Below, one piece after another: positions 8,184 to 11,091 of a DNA stretch of 11,091 nt. The translations under genes and the position numbers were made by a program. Origin of the DNA: Cephalothrix spiralis (lineage: Eukaryota > Nemertea > Palaeonemertea > Archinemertea > Cephalotrichidae); assembly GCA_032353305.1 (NCBI GenBank), contig JAUCNG010382147.1, forward strand, positions 1 through 11,091. The letters run 5' to 3'. A model generated the notes under the pieces. That model was not told the origin of the DNA. It did not search any database and was given only the letters and a program-made list of their open reading frames with translations. Within the stretch, counting starts at the first letter, position 1. Each line of letters begins with the position of its first letter.

Positions 8184-8201
8184 CTCGCTGCGCTCGGCTC
8201 A
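8184..8201 (+). repeat. CTCG-rich direct repeat, right copy
   Basis: CTCGCTGCGCTCGGCTCA, partner of 6753-6770. The following TAAAATAAAGTTTT near 8252 resembles TAAAATAATGTTTT near 6825, supporting common origin of the flanks. Confidence 0.45.
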
Positions 8202-8219
8202 ATAACATTTTTTTGGTCT

Positions 8220-8230
8220 AATAAAATAAA
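8220..8230 (+). terminator. Overlapping AATAAA polyadenylation signals
   Basis: Two overlapping AATAAA hexamers at 8220-8225 and 8225-8230, about 370 bp after the SGNH stop codon on the same strand. They are plausible poly(A) signals for that gene; AT-rich background lowers certainty. Confidence 0.3.
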
Positions 8231-8596
8231 TAGGTAAATCTTTCGACTTCTTTAAAATAAAGTTTTATTTAATTCTTAATAATGGAGTTAAGCTAGATCA
8301 CTAAATATTAGCTAACACTGCTACACCTCAACACGATGGTATACTAGTGCAGGAGTCCCTTATTCCTTTCCTAATGTAGGTCCTAAACAAATATTAAATT
8401 TGTCGTAAAATTCATTATGTCCCCACAGACCCATGGCTGTAGTGTGCGAAATGCGATCATTGTAATATGGTTGTGTATCGATGACAAAATTATATAAACA
8501 AGGAGAATAACGCTCAAAATCATTTCATTCCTTTCTATTAACCCCTCTTGCAAAGGGAAAGAGTTGGAAATGTATTTCATTGCTAAAATTGACCCC
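8231..8596. other. Spacer before copy B, nothing assigned
   Basis: It begins with a small palindrome AAATAAA-GT-TTTATTT near 8254 and shows patchy similarity to 6815-7000. No gene or structured RNA is supported. Confidence 0.4.
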
Positions 8597-8612
8597 GAAG
8601 ATCAAAAATATT
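8597..8612 (+). repeat. Left 16-bp direct repeat (probable target-site duplication)
   Basis: GAAGATCAAAAATATT, repeated exactly at 8798-8813 on the other side of copy B. A perfect 16-mer at both edges of an insertion is hard to explain by chance even in AT-rich DNA. Confidence 0.6.
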
Positions 8613-8671
8613 AATTCTAGTACAAATCGGGATTGATAAATATAAAATAGTATTTTAAATTAAAATATTTT

Positions 8672-8789
8672 AGGTTTTCGCATGTTAAAGGGAGAAACAA
8701 ATAGGCCCATATTTTACTTGCTCTAGGCCGGGATGGTTGGATCGAATCTAAAGTTGGGCTGCTGCTAGAGAATTTGTTTCTTGAACCTT
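8672..8789 (+). ncRNA. Structured SINE-like unit, copy B
   Basis: Close relative of copy A, differing by a few substitutions and small indels; the 50-nt core (8721-8770) differs from A at a single base (CCGGG for CCGAG). The outer helix AGAAACAAAT (8693-8702) with ATTTGTTTCT (8772-8781) is kept. The insertion of about 185 bp containing it (8613-8797) is bounded by a perfect 16-bp direct repeat, GAAGATCAAAAATATT, at 8597-8612 and 8798-8813. That is the size expected of a LINE-mediated target-site duplication. No poly(A) or simple-repeat tail is visible before the second repeat, so the retroposition mechanism is inferred. Confidence 0.6.
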
Positions 8790-8797
8790 TGAGATAT

Positions 8798-8813
8798 GAA
8801 GATCAAAAATATT
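8798..8813 (+). repeat. Right 16-bp direct repeat (probable target-site duplication)
   Basis: Exact second copy of the 16-mer at 8597-8612. It directly follows the end of the unit that carries structured copy B. Confidence 0.6.
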
Positions 8814-9168
8814 TCTACAGTGTAAAATAGAATATATCCATTAACCTGTTAAGTTAGATAACACTGTAGTTCAAATCCGGGTTGCCACTTGCCAAGGGAT
8901 TTGTTCATGAAAAATCCGAAATTTCGAAAATAAACTTAACATAAAACTTTTGTTATTTGTCCATGCTTATAGACCAATTTCACATTAGAAACGTTTGCTT
9001 TATTAAGTTAGGGTTAAACCAGTGGTTAAACAAAGTCTTAGTTAGTCGCTCATCAGTATGCCTATCAGTAAATGTTTTTAACGATGGAATACATTTTCGA
9101 CCTTTTTGCCTCTTAATGTGCATCGGTGCCGCTCATTGTAGGCATAATTTCATTCGAATTTGCATAAA
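8814..9168. other. Spacer between copies B and C, nothing assigned
   Basis: An ATG frame of 73 codons (8957-9178) has no recognisable features and runs into copy C's outer stem, so I do not call it a gene. Confidence 0.4.
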
Positions 9169-9273
9169 ACCTAAATAATGCTGACTAAGCGCTTTTAAAA
9201 TTGCTAGACCGTGATGGGAGGGTCGAATCCTCAGTGGCGCTGCTGCTAGCGGTTGGTATATTAATATTTAGGT
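9169..9273 (+). ncRNA. Diverged structured unit, copy C
   Basis: Only the 50-nt core (9202-9251) aligns with copies A and B, without gaps and with the same landmarks: CTAG, CCG, GATGG, TCGAATC, GCTGCTGCTAG. The apical helix is rebuilt as GAGGGT (9218-9223) with ATCCTC (9227-9232) around the same CGA loop, and the basal helix as GCTAG with CTAGC. An outer helix of unrelated sequence, ACCTAAATA (9169-9177) with TATTTAGGT (9265-9273), stands where A and B have theirs. This pattern of compensatory change suggests selection on RNA (or single-strand) structure, or a deep family consensus. Confidence 0.45.
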
Positions 9274-9336
9274 AATATGTGGAACTACAACATTGACGAT
9301 AGAAAAATTTAAAACAATAACCTGGGATGAAAGTCC

Positions 9337-9364
9337 TATTTAGTCCTATTTGCTGGTGGACTAA
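9337..9364. repeat. Short hairpin TTAGTCC/GGACTAA
   Basis: A 7-bp inverted repeat with a short loop; the preceding AGTCCTATT is also directly repeated (9331-9351). No function is assigned. Confidence 0.4.
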
Positions 9365-9450
9365 GCCCTATATTCTTCAAGAAATTTTCCTATATAGCAG
9401 CCCTCGCTGATTCGTCTGTTAAAGTGCACCGCGTATTGTATTTGTAAGTC

Positions 9451-9475
9451 TGTGTGTGTGTGTGTGTGTGTGTGT
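9451..9475. repeat. (TG)12 microsatellite
   Basis: Uninterrupted TG dinucleotides followed by TATACA. An ordinary eukaryotic simple repeat. Confidence 0.95.
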
Positions 9476-9638
9476 ATACAGTATATTTTAAATTTATTTT
9501 TTTATTTTTGAAGATACAGGTAAAAAACAGAAAAGAATTCCACTGTCCGGTTATCCACAACAGCAAGGATAAGTATTATTGTATCGTCCCATTCATTTTA
9601 TTCAATTAACATCATAAAATCTCATAAAAATTGCTTGA

Positions 9639-9956
9639 AAATCTCATAAAATATGGATAATTTTTACTAAAACGGAATGCCAAAACGAATATGCATGGCT
9701 TGAACTATGTTGGAAGATAACGTATGTTGAAATAGTTGTTTCTCCAAACGACGCAAGCGCTTTCGATGCAGATAACAACGCATACCCTGATGCTATGCTA
9801 AGAGCAACATTAGAGCTTCCTACTATAAATTCGTAATGATATGAATGTTTTCATGAAGATGACACTTATGACGGATTAAAGAAAAGAAAAAACATGTACA
9901 GTATTTCAACTCAGCATAATGCTACAATACCGTTTAAAAGGCCGGTACATGACTGA
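9639..9956 (+). pseudogene. Possible decayed coding stretch
   Basis: One frame is open from 9639 to a tandem TAA TGA (9834-9839) and continues open in the same frame to TGA at 9954-9956. The translation is compositionally protein-like, with WLELCWK, SPNDASAFDADNNAYPDAM and then ECFHEDDTYDGLKKRKN. There is no in-frame ATG near the start and no domain I recognise. By length alone, open stretches of 65 codons are expected several times by chance in DNA this AT-rich, so this is a weak call. A strong acceptor-like tract follows at 10010. Confidence 0.2.
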
Positions 9957-9989
9957 ACATTAAATATTATTGACAATGAAAAATAATCA

Positions 9990-10010
9990 TTTTCTTTTAT
10001 TCTCTTTCAG
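9990..10010 (+). other. Strong 3' splice-site-like tract
   Basis: A 20-base pyrimidine-dominated run ending TCTTTCAG, the best acceptor-like sequence in the right third of the window. The frame starting one base later (from 10012) reads PYRHLLVDINIIVST and then stops. Confidence 0.35.
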
Positions 10011-10173
10011 TCCATACAGACATCTATTGGTTGACATCAATATAATAGTCTCTACTTAATGATCAAAGGATAACCATGGACAGGACTGTAATCACGCCAA
10101 ATACTTCTGGAGCGCATGAGTATAATTTTATAATTTATTTTTGTCATGAAGATATAGATGTACATGTATGTCG

Positions 10174-10186
10174 AGATTCGAACTCT
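10174..10186 (-). repeat. B-box-like element, possible tRNA-derived SINE remnant
   Basis: On the minus strand AGAGTTCGAATCT resembles the Pol III B box GGTTCGANNCC, preceded by CCTGCGACC. Only three T-stem pairs form and no convincing A box is found, so at most this is a decayed SINE. Confidence 0.2.
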
Positions 10187-10630
10187 GGTCGCAGGATTTA
10201 GTCTACTTTTGCAATTTTTACTTCGTGTGTTAGGGCTCCGCGTATGATGTATATAATAGCTTGTACTTCTCGCGCTGCAGTGGTATAAGAGATCTACATC
10301 AGTTGAAATACCTGCAACATTATTGAATTGTTTCTCAAAGATAATTTTTACACCAACGTAATGCATGCGGTTATGAGACAAAAAAAATGAAACTTCTGCA
10401 AAAATGCTCAATTATAAGGATTACTTGCCTGTCAAAAGCTCTGAAGATGTTGAGATGGGCAGGTCTTATACTGAAATGACTGAAATAATACATTTCCAGG
10501 AATCTTACAGCTAGGAAAGACCTAGTCTGGTATACAAGACGTTACTCAATGCGGCAATTTTCCACATCGCGCAAGTTAATGTATAAATTAACGTTAATTC
10601 TTAGTCACAGCATTGCTATTTTGTTTGTAG
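10187..10630. other. Non-coding stretch, nothing firm
   Basis: A minus-strand 119-codon frame covers part of this stretch but is low-complexity, crosses the B-box-like remnant and shows no domain. No other structure is supported. Confidence 0.4.
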
Positions 10631-10835
10631 GCATATTGTTCGAGTGCTGCGAATAGTGAAACGTTACAAGTAGGCTACAGAAAGGTTCCTCGACGATTAG
10701 TCCATAATAAGTTGAGAAGGATTGTATCCAGATGTCCTCAACGAATCGTCAGAAGAGTTATTCGCTACAAGAAAGTCATACAGTCATAAACGAATCAAAA
10801 ATTCATAGGACCAAAAAGGAACATAAAATTAACAG
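10631..10835 (+). other. Candidate exon with Arg/Lys-rich frame
   Basis: It is bounded by an acceptor-like TTTGTTTGTAG (ending 10630) and a donor-like CAG|GTAAAC (10833-10841). One frame is open from the first base to TAA at 10787-10789, 52 codons, and rich in Arg and Lys (VPRRLVHNKLRRIVSR, then RIVRRVIRYKK). The other two frames close quickly. Local GC is higher than its surroundings. There is no start codon in frame, so it would need an upstream exon. No family is recognised; it may be chance. Confidence 0.25.
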
Positions 10836-11045
10836 GTAAACTTTTAATTCTCCTTTTTACTATCCTCTGAATATTTATTTTTTTCTAACTTTTTTCAAAG
10901 AAAATCACTTGATTACTTGAATTTAATTTCAAATTTTACCCTTTTTTGACTAGTCCGTATGATGTATTATATCATGCATCGATCAAACTATTTTTGCCAC
11001 TAGCTAAGATCAGCTAAGGGGCCGTCTCATAATTATCGACACCTT

Positions 11046-11071
11046 TCTAAACGAAGGTTGTTTCGTTTAGA
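11046..11071. repeat. Hairpin at window edge, probably part of a truncated repeat
   Basis: TCTAAACGAA (11046-11055) pairs with TTCGTTTAGA (11062-11071), followed by G4-A-G9. The preceding GGGGCCGTCTCATAATTATCGACACC has the look of a repeat-element end. The window stops before its other end. Confidence 0.35.
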
Positions 11072-11091
11072 GGGGAGGGGGGGGGTTTTCT

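Noticed and set aside
9370-9415. Possible reversed fourth copy of the structured unit (TTCAAGAAA, TAGCAGCCC, GATTCG in order)
   Set aside because: Only short words match, with gaps, and no helix is preserved.
10052-10411. Minus-strand 119-codon frame
   Set aside because: Low-complexity, no domain, and it crosses a possible SINE remnant.
1-11091. CRISPR array, bacterial operon or prophage
   Set aside because: The only regular short repeat is the contiguous minisatellite without unique spacers, and gene organisation is eukaryotic.

Overview
The window looks like AT-rich nuclear DNA from an invertebrate metazoan. Signs are splice-acceptor-like sequences directly before both long reading frames, a TATA-like box, AATAAA signals, TTAGGG-type interstitial repeats, a (TG)n microsatellite, several foldback elements, and a large transposase-like protein of a type I associate with marine invertebrate genomes. 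There is no bacterial gene packing, no Shine-Dalgarno pattern and no rRNA. The phylum cannot be told from this stretch.

Layout. 1-1138 is AT-rich non-coding DNA with degenerate telomere-like repeats (708-764). 1139-1489 looks like the 5' region of the first gene: an E2F-type site, an 11-unit minisatellite (1213-1380) and a splice-acceptor-like CAG (1434-1436). 1490-5023 is one uninterrupted reading frame of 1177 codons: a coiled-coil protein with an RNase H-like DDE transposase core. Sixteen bases after its stop comes a 364-bp foldback element with about 133-bp inverted repeats (5043-5406). Diverged direct repeats follow (5562-6040), then a second foldback element with C/G-rich arms (6071-6456). 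7220-7852 encodes a 210-residue SGNH-hydrolase-like protein with a TATA-like box and splice acceptor upstream and AATAAA signals downstream.

The most unusual signal is a 50-nt structured motif present three times on the + strand (7102-7151, 8721-8770, 9202-9251). The first two sit in near-identical units of about 120 bp either side of the SGNH gene. The third shares only the core, yet its helices carry compensatory base changes. The second copy is enclosed by a perfect 16-bp direct repeat, as expected of a retroposed SINE-like element. I do not recognise this family.

The last 2 kb is non-coding or degraded. It holds a microsatellite, splice-site-like sequences, two short protein-like open stretches of low certainty, and the edge of what may be another repeat element. 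I see no operon-like cooperation between the two main genes. The common theme is mobile-element biology: a transposase-like gene without recognisable ends, non-autonomous foldback elements, a repeated structured RNA, and an SGNH protein of a type that some retroelements also carry.
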